Of a stretch of 64,000 bases of DNA, positions 54,518 through 64,000 are shown piece by piece. Within the stretch, counting starts at the first letter, position 1. Each line of letters starts with the position of its first letter. A program made the position numbers and the translations under genes. This DNA is from Phytophthora hibernalis (Eukaryota > Oomycota > Peronosporomycetes > Peronosporales > Peronosporaceae): positions 238,274-302,273 of the forward strand of contig JAAKBF010000089.1 of NCBI GenBank assembly GCA_012656075.1, in the 5' to 3' direction. The notes below the pieces were generated by a model. The model was given only the letters and a program-made list of their open reading frames with translations, ran no database searches and was not told where the DNA came from.

Positions 54518-56034
54518 GACTGGGGACTCGAAGATCGGAGCAAAAGCTCAGAGAGCAAAATCACGAAACGTTCTGCCTTCGCATTTTGCTCAGGGTACCG
54601 AAGTACCAAGTCTTAGATCTAGAAGTCATTCATGAGCAAGAAACTGCGTTAGATATAGATTCATAATAACTGAATATCCACAAATACTGTACAGCACCTA
54701 ATAAAAAATGGTAGCGTTCCGCCTCGTGCGCTGGAGCCGCTGCTGGATCGAGAAAGCCGAGACTGGAATCTGAAATGAAGGGAGTAGCTAGTGCAGACAA
54801 AGACCCTTCGCAAGCACCACAGCACATTAGATAAAGAACAATATTGACTGAGTAATCGCAAGAGGCAACGAGCGCATGCACCTGATGGTGTTGCCGCGTG
54901 TTTGCTTTTGGTGTTTCTCTCACGAGTGAATCTGTTTTGAGCGGTTTCGCATGCCGGAGAAAACCACCCGGGACAAGGCTGGCGGTATTTATGCTCTTTT
55001 TATGTCTGCTTTCCGGAATACTGTATGGCGGAAGTGGGTGGCTTGAACACCCCAGCACCAGCATACTATGCCGGTACCGTGTAGCTTGAATCCCCCAGGG
55101 GTGTGTAGATAATTCCGTACGTTTGGAATATATTGAAGCGCGTGCCCAGTAAATAGATTTTTTGGTTATTGTCCGGCATTCATACAGGTTACATGTAGGT
55201 ATAGTAAGAATATGCTTGCATTGCCGCCTTATATTCTCACTTTCATGCAAAACTACGTACCAAAGCTAAAATCGCATCAGTCACGGAAACTTATTCATGC
55301 TATTTGAACGAAACATTTCTTGCAGCTATCTTGGCCAGCAAAATTTAAGGAAATTACTACGCCCGGTGGCTATGGATATACGGCGAGAAAACTACACGCA
55401 TTGAGAGGAGTAAATATGTAGGCATGATTGGCATAGTTTTAAGTAGCAACCGTTTATTTAGAAGCGAAGTGATGCTAGATCGAAGAATTTTGGATTCCTT
55501 CAACACTCCTTCAACCATCATCTTGCTAATATTTCGAAGTACAGCTTATTTTTCGCCATCATTTGAGTATCGTTCCTATCAGTATCTCCTAATCAATACA
55601 ATCCAAAAATGGCGAACATGAATATGAAGTGAATTGTGCACAACCATTTTTCTATAAACACTCACTTTGAAACATAGTTTGCTATAGTAAAATCCAGAGC
55701 TGTTCCGTGCGAAGTCGCGGCTTTGTATGGAATCCGAGTGGAATCGTATCTAAGCGACAATTCACGGTAGTAATAATGTAAATTACGCCTTAAAATCCCA
55801 ATCTTTCAAAATTGTAAATCTCATAAAATTTGAGTTGTGACACCCTTTCCTCCCCCTTTCTCCCATCCCCGACTGTTCTGAGTCTTCCATTTGGAAATCT
55901 CACTTCGTCCGATACACGTCATACAAGACTTCCGCGCGAATATCTGCAGATCTGTACGTACACCCTTGCTTCCCTAAGCGAGGCTGCGCTTTACTGATAC
56001 GAACTGCGTTTATCTATCAACTTGCTACACGCTC
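54518..56034. other. No supported gene
   Basis: Mostly AT-rich. Frames up to 206 codons on minus (54630-55250) lack motifs and contain many rare-looking residues. I see no repeats or hairpins that stand out. Confidence 0.45.
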
Positions 56035-57654
56035 ATGAGCAACAGCGAGCCGGAGCGGCAACTTCCGTCCGAAGGCACAGCGTAGAAGTGACTGCCGGTA
56101 GCCGTGGAGTGGCATGAAGACTGGGATGCTTTTCGAACCTACATCGATGAGTACCAGAAGGCCACACACCAGGTCTTTCGCCAGCGCACCTCCACGTCCG
56201 TGCAGAAACGAAATGTGGAGATTGAAGGTCGCATAAGACCTTCAGCGACGTGTACAGACACAAGCGGACGTAATGAAGCGGCGACCTCGGCTATTGAAGC
56301 AGACATGGCGGACAAGGCAGTTGGGGGATGTGGATCGCTTGATTCCAGAAGAGTTCGCCAACTCTGGATCAAGTTGGTCTGCACGCATGGTTGGAAGCGA
56401 AGAAGTCGTGGGAAGGGAATACGCAAGTCGTACTTCGAGAAATCTACAGGGTGCAAGGCAAACATCAAGGCGGCAGTCACGTGAAATGACGCCGAGGACA
56501 TCAAGGCGTTTATGGTAAGAGTAATTGGTTTCGACGTCAGCCACAACCATATGGTGTCCAAAGCCAACTTTTGACAACCATGCGTCGAACCGCCGAGTGG
56601 AAGATCCGGACATGCTACGAGCTCCAGGCCGCGGGGTCAAAGCCTAAGTTGATTTTACAATATCTCCGGAAGAAGACAGGTGCGTTTTGCTTAGGTTGTG
56701 CTTGTCATGTCGTAGCTAATGCCTCGTATTGTGTGTAGGCAAGAACGTTATGCTGCGCGATGTTCACAATATGGTGGCTAAGATGAGGGAGAAGCGAAGA
56801 GGTGGAGCCACAACCGAAGAACGACTTGAAGCGGTTCTGCGACAGCTTTGTTAGTTCGGGGGAATCGATCCACATTTTTGGTTGATGACGCTAAGCCGGC
56901 ACAGACCATTACTCAAACAGACGCGTCAAATGCGCCGTTGCTTCAAGGAATTCCCCGAAGTTCTACTTATTGACGCAACACATAACACAAACGAGTCGCG
57001 GTACGAGCTCTTCTCGTTCATGGTGAACGATGTTTACGGACATGTAAGTAATTGTGCAGTATGCCTACAGTTACAATCCAATAGTGGGTTGTATATGCAG
57101 CTACACTTTTGTAGTTGGAGATACTCTAGGCACTGCGTTTGTGACTGTACTAATTTCACTGTCGTTATTTGCTTCTAGGATCAATATGTACATCGCAATC
57201 TCATGGAAAATGAAAGTGCTGAGTGCCTCTCGGACGCTATCAGTTCGTTCAAGTTTCACAATCAGTCTTGGGACAAGATCAAAGTTATTGTCATTGACAA
57301 CTATATGGGGAGATTGGATTGCTGAAGAAGGAATTTGTCGGCGTGAAGGTTATTATATGCCACTTCCATTTGAAGAAATACATTCGGACTGAAATGGCAA
57401 AGAGCGAGTACGGCGGACCCTCTAGCTTCGACAAAGATCAAGTAGAAGATGCTGTGGATATGATGCGGCTGGCGACGTCGACCGAGGACTACACCAAATA
57501 CTTGATATATATGTACTTCTTGATGGACGGGGTTTATCTCAAAGGTGATGATGCAGTTGCTGAGCCCCAGCACCCGTTTCTCATTTACTTCATGCGTAAA
57601 TTGGGACTCAATGAAGGAACGTTGGTATCTTGGGAATCACACCAATAAAAGGTA
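56035..57654 (+). pseudogene. MULE transposase, 3' end removed by Gypsy C
   Basis: Starts at ATG 56035 (MSNSEPERQLPSEGTA), with two stops before VEWHEDWDAFRTYIDEYQKA. The FAR1-like block is LVCTHGWKRRSRGKG. Intron 56680-56738 (GTGCGT to TGTGTAG) joins KKTG to KNVMLRDVHNM. DDE core: EVLLIDATHNTNESRYELF (first Asp intact), then intron 57044-57178 (GTAAGT to TTCTAG), VIVIDN (second Asp) and VGVKVIICHFHLKKYIRTEM. The C-terminal NWDSMKERWYLGNHTNKR is cut at 57654 where the LTR of Gypsy C begins. The protein is related to, but distinct from, the MULE-Ulp1 protein at 45-47 kb. Confidence 0.8.
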
Positions 57655-58645
57655 TGTGCGGTGTAGGGAAATACATATTTTGGGTAACCCTACACAAGGG
57701 ATGACTAAGCTAGACCAGTGGGTACATCGCACTCAAGAGCATCAAGAGGGTACACCACCAAGTGGGTACACCGCCAAGTGGGTACATCGCACTCAACAGG
57801 GAACGGATTTAAACGGGGATCGCACTTAGATGGACTCAGCGAAGGACGGATTCAGCGATGGACGGACTCGGCGAAAGTTGGACTCGGAAAGTCGACTTGG
57901 CGAGAATTTGCCTCGAGGGAGATATGCCAACGGGGGATAAATCAGGATCTGGGCGAAGAGTCGCCGAGAGGTAGGAAAACAGCTCGACACCAAGGGACGG
58001 AGCTGAGCGAAGAGTCGCAGGGAGATCTGTACCGATTCCATTTCATTTGATATGTGTAAAGGACCCATAGAAGAACATAGGAAGAGCCCGAAGGGGCTCT
58101 CCAAAGACATAGAGATAACAATCAGAGCAGAAAGTCCAAGAATAGCGTACACTTTTCCGGTAAGTCCCTGTGTGGGCTGGATTATGTCTGCCGTCGTACC
58201 CCGAGAGGCATAGCTTGTAGGGGAGCCGTCTGGTAGCGCCAAGAGATCAAGGTCAGCCCGGGGTGGCACTTCTCGCTACCAAGCGAAGACAAGTCTCGTC
58301 GATTCGACGAGCCGGTGGGTCTGCACAACCCAGGACACCGTAACCTCCTAGCTAGGCGTAATCTGCGCCTGGTGACCTGTAAACACGCTCGCGCGCTGCC
58401 GTCCATCCTTTGGTGGAGGGCACAGGGTTTGCACGGCGACTGCCCCGCTCAGGCGAGTCTCTGGAGAGTTTGGAGCTTGGTACTTGTTGGGAACAACACT
58501 CAACTGAACCCCGGCTGGGGCGAACCGCAAAGAGAACCGATAGGAACCCTGCGCAAGCACAACATCGCCGGCCTGACTCGGCGAATTGTTGTGCTGTTGC
58601 GTGGAAGCCGAACTAACGACGTTTTCTGTGAATCACAACACCACA
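57655..58645 (+). repeat. Gypsy C 5' LTR
   Basis: From TGTGCGGTGTAGGG to CACA just before the PBS, about 990 bp, close to the LTR length in B. TGTAGGG at 57662 pairs with CCCTACA at 57688. It also holds short direct repeats of GTGGGTACATCGCACTCAA (57718 and 57778) with related units between. Only the 5' copy lies in the window. Confidence 0.65.
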
Positions 58646-58647
58646 AC

Positions 58648-58665
58648 TGGTGCCGCGACCCGGGA
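58648..58665 (+). other. Primer binding site of Gypsy C
   Basis: TGGTGCCGCGACCCGGGA, two bases after the LTR; one base different from the PBS of Gypsy B, so both probably use the same tRNA primer. Confidence 0.75.
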
Positions 58666-58732
58666 TTCAAGGGTATGCTTCGTTTTCGCAGGTACCAAGT
58701 ATAACCAAGTTAAGAGCAACAAGTGAGAGAAG

Positions 58733-61004
58733 ATGGTCAAGGGATCGCCAAGTTTGAGCGACGCAAGCACGCAGCCGGCAGGATCGCCACTCGACGAGAG
58801 CCAGCATTACCGCCGCGGACGTGGAGGTGACACGCTCTGTCGAGTTTGACGATTTCGACGATAACGAAGACTATGGAAGCGAGGAGGAAGACGAAGAAGA
58901 GAAGGATGATGATGAAGGGACGGAGTATGACGACGTGAAGAGAGTCGTCGATCTCCGTGAAGACGTCGACGAGTTGTCGCTGCAGGTGACCCGCATGGGA
59001 GCTCCTCGCCCAGTCGAGCGGAACCTCGCAGCGGAACTCGGCGATAACAATGACGACGAACAAGACGTGGCTCCGGTGACCGACCGCCGCTTGTTCCCAA
59101 GGCGACAAATAATGTCGAAACACCGAAGGCCAACCGAGTCCTGGCCCGACTCGTCGAAGAAATGCAGACCAACAGCCGGTGGATCAACATGTTCGCTACA
59201 ATGTACATGTGTCACGCGAAGTGGGCCCAACTCAGCGAGGAACTGGGCCAACCCGTCAATAGCCAAACGATGGACCAACTCGTCGAAGACACAGCGATAT
59301 TACTCCGAGCAATGGGGTACCGGTGTGGCTATATGTCGTCGAAACCGGCGCTCACTTCTTGGAGTGTGCACACGGTCGGAGTCGAGCTGATGAGATGGAA
59401 GCGCAAGTTGAAAGACCTGTTCGGGATGCAAGGTGGACCCAAGGGACAATTACCCAAGGCTTGCCGAGCTGAAGAACTCGGCGAAACCAAACTGGCTCCA
59501 CCACAACCGTACGTCACTGAGCCGTACGTTTTCCTGAGCCGAACGAAAACCCAGCGAAAATTCAGTTACCAAAGACACCCGAGACGAAGCGTGGTGTATT
59601 CCGGAGCACTGAGGGAACACCGTATTTCGCCGACTCGCACATGCAAACTCCGAAGAAGGCCAGCGATCAGCCAGCTCGACGCCCGATGGCGGAATTCATC
59701 ACTGCTGAAGAAGCCGCCGAGTTCCGTCGTTTGATTCGATCGGATGCCGCAGCAAACGCAACCTCTGGAGGCGATGACCACAGTGATGGAGACGACTACC
59801 ATGGGTACCGCGATGTCGATGAGTCGCCGCACGACCACATCCGCCAGCTCAGCTTCGACGGGGCCGAAAGCGACCGAGGACAAGTCTTGGAAATTAGGAC
59901 GCACGCGCCGCTTGAGATGATCACGACCTTGACGGGAAACGCTACCGTTCAGAAGATGCGCTACAATGGATCAAACGCTTTATCGACGAGATGAAGGGGA
60001 TGTGCAAACGGCAAGATGACTGGTGTGAACCGTTTTCGCTGAGTCTGGGCATGGCTGCTAAGGGGTGGTTCCGGCAGCTTCCCAAGAAGACTCAGCGAAA
60101 GTGGAATCTTCTCAGCGAAGCCTTCCTGGACTACTACTGCTCGCAATTCGACCAGTCGGCGCGAGCTCGCTACTACTCAGCGAGACGCAGGGAGAATGAA
60201 CATGTCTGCGACTTCTTGCTGCGATTGAATGGCTACGTACATCCAGTACGAGAAGGGTGGAGCTGACGCCGCAGACCACGTCGAACATTTCCTGCTTAAT
60301 TGCGGAGACGACGACATCATGGATCTACTGTACCCACAACGACTTAGCGATATTACGAAGATCGAGAAGGTGATCAATCAGCGATTGCTCGGAGCGAAGC
60401 GAAAGAACGCGACCGCCTGAGCACAAGCCGCAGTAAGGACGCCAAACGAGCCGAGAAGAAGGAAGAACAAAATCGCCGAGTCGACTCCAGGAAACAGCAA
60501 AATAAACGCCGTGATCGACAGGGTGAGGACAGCCGTCGCTGAGTTACGCTGGCAGATGCGTCGATCGACGACCTGTGGGCAGCACTCGACACTCGTCGAA
60601 CTACGGCAGACACCGACCTCTATGACTCGTCGAATGGAGAAAGCGATGCGAGCGAGTCCTCGACCAAGACTCTGAAGAAGACTCGGACTCCATCGACGCC
60701 GGTAATACGACTCGAGACTCCAAACGATATCAGTAGAGCTCGTCGAATCCTAAAGGACAAGCTAATCGCCGAGACGGGTCTCGAGAGCGGAAGGCATACG
60801 GTTCGTGTGGAGCTTGCGCAGCAGCAGGTCACGATGCACACTTTGTCGCCGACGCTGCAAGATCTGCAAGCAAGTGCACGAAGTAGGCCAGTGCGAACTC
60901 TTCCGATGCTTCGAGAAACTCACCAAGTTCGTTAAGACGTCAGTCGACAAGTCCATTGTCCCGGACGATCTTCAGGAAATCTACTCGCCGAGGCATTTAA
61001 AGTA
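58733..61004 (+). pseudogene. Gypsy C gag
   Basis: The first ATG after the PBS is 58733 (MVKGSPSLSDASTQPAGSPL). After a frame change an acidic stretch (DDFDDNEDYGSEEEDEEEKD) and a helical region follow (59162-59734). The capsid is spread over 59641-60420: SLGMAAKGWFRQLPKKTQRK with WNLLSEAFLDYYCSQF is the retrotransposon gag signature. A basic coiled coil follows. Knuckle-like CGACAAAGHDAH and CKICKQVHEVGQC clusters lie at 60800-60900, with a stop at about 61003. Five or more frame changes. Confidence 0.8.
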
Positions 61005-61270
61005 GTGGGCCCGACAACCATGACTGGGTTGGACAACAACAAGCTGCCACATTCAGCAGAACCAGCAGTCGAAGCAAACTACGTGTTTGATTTTGTTGGG
61101 GAAACGGAACGGCCCGACGAGTGGAGTGAGAATGAGAGTGATGAAGAGAGTGGACGAGCGAACGTGGACGAGAATAGTGGGATCAGCGAGTCGAACGACG
61201 ACGAAGACCGAACGATTGGAAGTATGGACGGAAATCAGCGACCGACGATCTCGATAGGTCAAGCCAAGAG

Positions 61271-61771
61271 ATGGAAGTTGCTCCTGGTGAGCGACTGGGA
61301 TGGTGGTCATTCAGGAAATTCGATCGCCGAGTGAGAATGAGCGCTCTAGTGATGGGAGCTGTGAATGATGAGTGGACAAAAATCTTGTTGGATACCGAAG
61401 CAAACGTGTCGGCTGTGACTGAAGCATTCGCTAGGAAGTTGCGGCTGAAGCGACTCACCAACGATGACATGAAGATCGACGTCCAAGGAATCGCCAAGAC
61501 AAATGTGGCGACCACCTCTCGCGCAATCGTTAAGGTTACGCTGGGGTGGGAAGTAGTTTACGAATTTGAGGTGTGGATCATGCCTCATCATGCCGGAGTC
61601 GACCTGATATTGGCTACCAACTTCATGATACCAGCCGGTATCAGGCTGGACTTGTACAATTCGATGGAAAAATTGCCCGATGAAGTCGTGGTGCCATTAA
61701 TCAAGTCGTCGAGAGACTTGGATGACACGGAGTACAGCCGAGAAGTGATTGGAGGCCCACGGGGACATTGA
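61271..61771 (+). pseudogene. Gypsy C aspartic protease, catalytic Gly replaced
   Basis: Retropepsin-like: ILLDTEANVSAVTEAFARKL where the fragment at 11.1 kb has ILLDTGANVSVI. GAA at 61397-61399 gives Glu in place of the invariant Gly of D(T/S)G, so activity is unlikely. It is followed by VVYEFEVWIMPHHAGVDLIL and FMIPAGIRLDLYNS, matching element B. The frame ends at 61771. Confidence 0.8.
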
Positions 61772-61841
61772 ACATCATGAGCAGAGAAATTGCTCAGTTC
61801 AAGTTGAGATGGAAGCACCCCAGCGAATCGACGCATGAGCT

Positions 61842-62719
61842 GTGGGTTCGACAATTGAAGGGGTGATTCCAACAGTCGAGCACAACGCTGCTGGACGAGC
61901 CGTGCGGGTGTTGCTGACGAACATCACCGCGAGCCTGACGTGGTGTCCAGCCCATTTTCCGGTGGTTCTATGGATGCCCCACGGAGTACTGCCTCGGGAT
62001 GATGGTTATGTGCGGGTGAACTCAGCGAAATATCGCGACTGGCAAGTGCTCGCCTACGAGGGCGCTATCGACAACCGACTCCTAAGGAAAGAGCAACGGC
62101 TATATATGGAATGGCTTAGCCGACAGCCTCCCGCTGTCGAAAGGCCACAGTACACGACACCGACGGCTATAAAACCAAGACCCGTCCAACCAAGAGGACG
62201 ATACCGTGAATCGCTAGAAGTCGACGAGCTTGACGAGGATTCGACAGGTGTATCTAACTCAGCGAGCGGAGAAGCACCTCAGACTGATGCCATTGTCGAA
62301 ACCTGACGATTCGACCATCTCGGCGAAGCAAACTGACGATTCTCTCATCGATACAACGGAAAGGGAAAAAGCGAATGGCAGCAGCCGTCATTGGATCAGC
62401 ACGACTCGGCGATAACTCTGTCCATAGCGAGGAGCATCAGAAACGATGCAATACCCAAATGGACAGGGGTGACCAGTGGGACCCTGGCGAACGTGACCCA
62501 GTTCGACACACTCCTAGACTAAAGGAGCCAGGACTCGTCGAATGTGACGAGTTGGAAGTGTCAGACACTCCATTAAACAAGGACCCAGCAGAAGACCTTC
62601 GGCTGCGGTTCCTCGCAGCTGTCGAAGAACTCGAGATACACCTCTCGACGGCTGACGTCGTCCTCGAAGACGGGTCAGAACTGCCGAGTTTGAACACCTG
62701 TCGAGCGAGGAAAGTCTAA
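61842..62719 (+). pseudogene. Gypsy C protease-RT linker
   Basis: RVLLTNITASLTWCPAHFPV and YVRVNSAKYRDWQVLAYEGA correspond to the region after the protease in element B. The remainder is Pro/Arg-rich and then acidic (EDLRLRFLAAVEELEIHLST). No catalytic motif. It continues toward the RT after frame changes near 62300 and 62720. Confidence 0.6.
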
Positions 62720-62847
62720 CAGATTATGCTCATGAGCTGGCCTTTTGCCTGACCTGACGGAATGTTATCAACGAAGCTAGACTACGAAGGCAATAACGTT
62801 ATATCTCCAGCGCACGATGTTCGACAGCAAAGAAGCTCGTCGAAACC

Positions 62848-63998
62848 TTGAAACGGCATGAAAATATCATGATCTCGAGTGGAAATGCGCTTCCACCACC
62901 GGCATACGGTGTGGTCTGCGATATTGACGTCCAAGGGCACGAACCCATCAAGCAAAGAGCTCGGCGAGTGCCGCTGAAGAACTTGAGCAAACTCTATGAG
63001 CTTTTTGAAAGCGCTGATTCAGGCAGGGATCGTGTCATTTTCGAAGAGCCCTTGGGCCTCGCCAATCGTGATTGGCATGAAGAAAATGGTGTCGACATTA
63101 GACTTTGCATCGACTACAGGCTGGTGAACGCAATTGCGGTCAGCGTGGAATACGCAATGCCGCTGGTCGACGACTTGCTGACAGAACTCAAGAGCTACTT
63201 ATGGCTCTGTTCCCTCGACGCTGCTAGTGGATTCTGGGCCGTAATGATGACTCGACGAGCTCGCGAAATTTCAGCTTTTGTGTGTGCTCCTCGGCCACTT
63301 CGAGTGGTTGCGCATGCCGTTTAGTTTAAAAAGCGCGCCGATGATTTATCAGCGACTCATCGACAATGCTCTCTGGGGCGACGTGCAACCGAGTGGTGAC
63401 TGGGCTACATTCGCCGAGAAGATGCGGCTCGCTGAGGCTGCAGCAATTGCTCAGCGAAGCAACGACCATCCCAGCTAACGCAAGGGGCTATTCGATGAGT
63501 CTAAGCACTAATTTGAAGCCGACTACCGATCTCTCGATGAGTCTGACCCGCTGCAAGAGCTCATCCGGCCCTGAAAATGACATGTTCTGTTCGGGTGAAC
63601 CTGACGAGTCACAGCTAATTCTGGTCTTTGGACGACGATCGTTAGTTGGCGATATTGGTTTGGAGGTACAACCTTCGACGAGTGCCTCAACACGCTCGAC
63701 CGGTTGCTACACCGATTCGCCGAGTGCAGAATCAGTGTGAGTTTCACCAAGAGTATTTTTGTCCAGCCGATGGTCGACTTCCTGTCTCACAAAGTGACGG
63801 CCGACGGAATTGCCGCGGATCCCAAGAAGCTGGCTGCGATCGCCTGAGCTTCCTTCCCGTCATCGAAATAGGGATGCAGGCATTCCTTGGCGCACTCAAT
63901 TACTACAGCCGGTTCATCCAAAACCTGGCGTTGTATGGAGCTGTGCTTTATCAGCTGAAAGAAGATGACTTCGGTAGGAAGACTTATCGACCGCCAGA
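62848..63998 (+). pseudogene. Gypsy C reverse transcriptase, damaged active site
   Basis: RT of the Ty3/Gypsy group. It reads DIRLCIDYRLVNAI, then YAMPLVDDLLTEL, then WLCSLDAASGFWAVMMTRRA (first catalytic Asp). After a frame change LGHFEWLRMPFSLKSAPMIY follows. The YxDD-box region reads RSLVGDIGL: GGC (63648-63650) gives Gly where the family has the first Asp of DD. Another frame carries TTFDECLNTLDRLLHRFAEC, FLSHKVTADGI and MQAFLGALNYYSRFIQNLAL (thumb/connection) to the window edge, with a stop at about 63847. Inactive as read. Confidence 0.8.
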
Positions 63999-64000
63999 GC

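Larger units (their letters stand above)
57655..64000 (+). mobile_element. Ty3/Gypsy element C, right end outside window
   Basis: 5' LTR, PBS, gag, protease, linker and reverse transcriptase in normal order on plus; the window ends in the RT/RNase H connection. It is inserted in a MULE transposase. The protease and RT motifs are damaged and the frames are broken. The words TCAGCGA and TCGGCGA are strongly enriched. Whether it has an antisense gene like A and B cannot be seen here. Confidence 0.85.

Noticed and set aside
52362..54610. Terminal inverted repeats of the Harbinger element built on the CCGGTATA palindrome
   Set aside because: No matching inverted copy was found to the right of the transposase; GGTACC-like words near 54594 do not extend into a repeat.
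1..64000. tRNA, rRNA or snRNA genes
   Set aside because: I saw no cloverleaf-like boxes or rRNA-like blocks while reading; the only tRNA-related sequences are primer binding sites.

Overview
The window reads as transposon-dense nuclear DNA of an oomycete, most likely a Phytophthora relative. The reasons are short GT-AG introns of about 60-110 bp, Ty3/Gypsy elements of oomycete type (pol ending in a chromodomain), a Helitron with split Rep and helicase blocks, MULE transposases (one fused to a Ulp1/C48 peptidase), a PIF/Harbinger pair, a recurrent SET-domain family, and an NDR-type AGC kinase with a DLG motif. The species is an inference. Almost every long reading frame, including the conserved kinase and a PLAC8 gene, carries one or more frameshifts. 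Some of these may be assembly indels rather than decay. || Layout. 1-1.9 kb: 5'-truncated LINE, minus strand. 1.9-9.4 kb: 5'-truncated Gypsy element A, with RNase H, integrase and chromodomain on plus and a long spliced antisense gene between pol and the 3' LTR. 9.4-11 kb: degenerate tandem and palindromic repeats. 11-13 kb: a protease fragment and a minus-strand Gypsy D (LTR plus gag) broken by a small inverted-repeat element. 13.7-15.4 kb: SET-domain gene. 15.8-16.9 kb: MULE transposase cut by Gypsy B. 16.9-27.9 kb: Gypsy B, complete between LTRs, with no reverse transcriptase, substituted integrase catalytic residues and another spliced antisense gene. 28.3-29.2 kb: DENR-like pseudogene. 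30.5-34.7 kb: Cys-rich/SIM-like gene, GC-rich tandem array, an unrecognised minus-strand ORF and a second SET gene. 34.8-41.4 kb: Helitron with a hAT element nested in it. 41.7-42.8 kb: unrecognised gene. 43.6-47.3 kb: MULE plus Ulp1 gene whose introns and flanks are full of CATG repeats. 48.5-52 kb: the only clear host genes, an NDR kinase and two tandem PLAC8 genes. 52.5-54.5 kb: PIF/Harbinger (MYB plus transposase). 56-57.7 kb: another MULE, cut by Gypsy C, which runs to the window end. || The main theme is nested and successive insertion of mobile elements around a small host-gene island. The most unusual material is the pair of antisense, intron-containing coiled-coil/proline-rich genes lying between pol and the 3' LTR in Gypsy A and B. 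Next come strongly strand-biased short oligomers in element A, CATG-repeat introns in the MULE-Ulp1 gene, and arrays of short hairpins with covarying stems near 9.7-13.0 kb.
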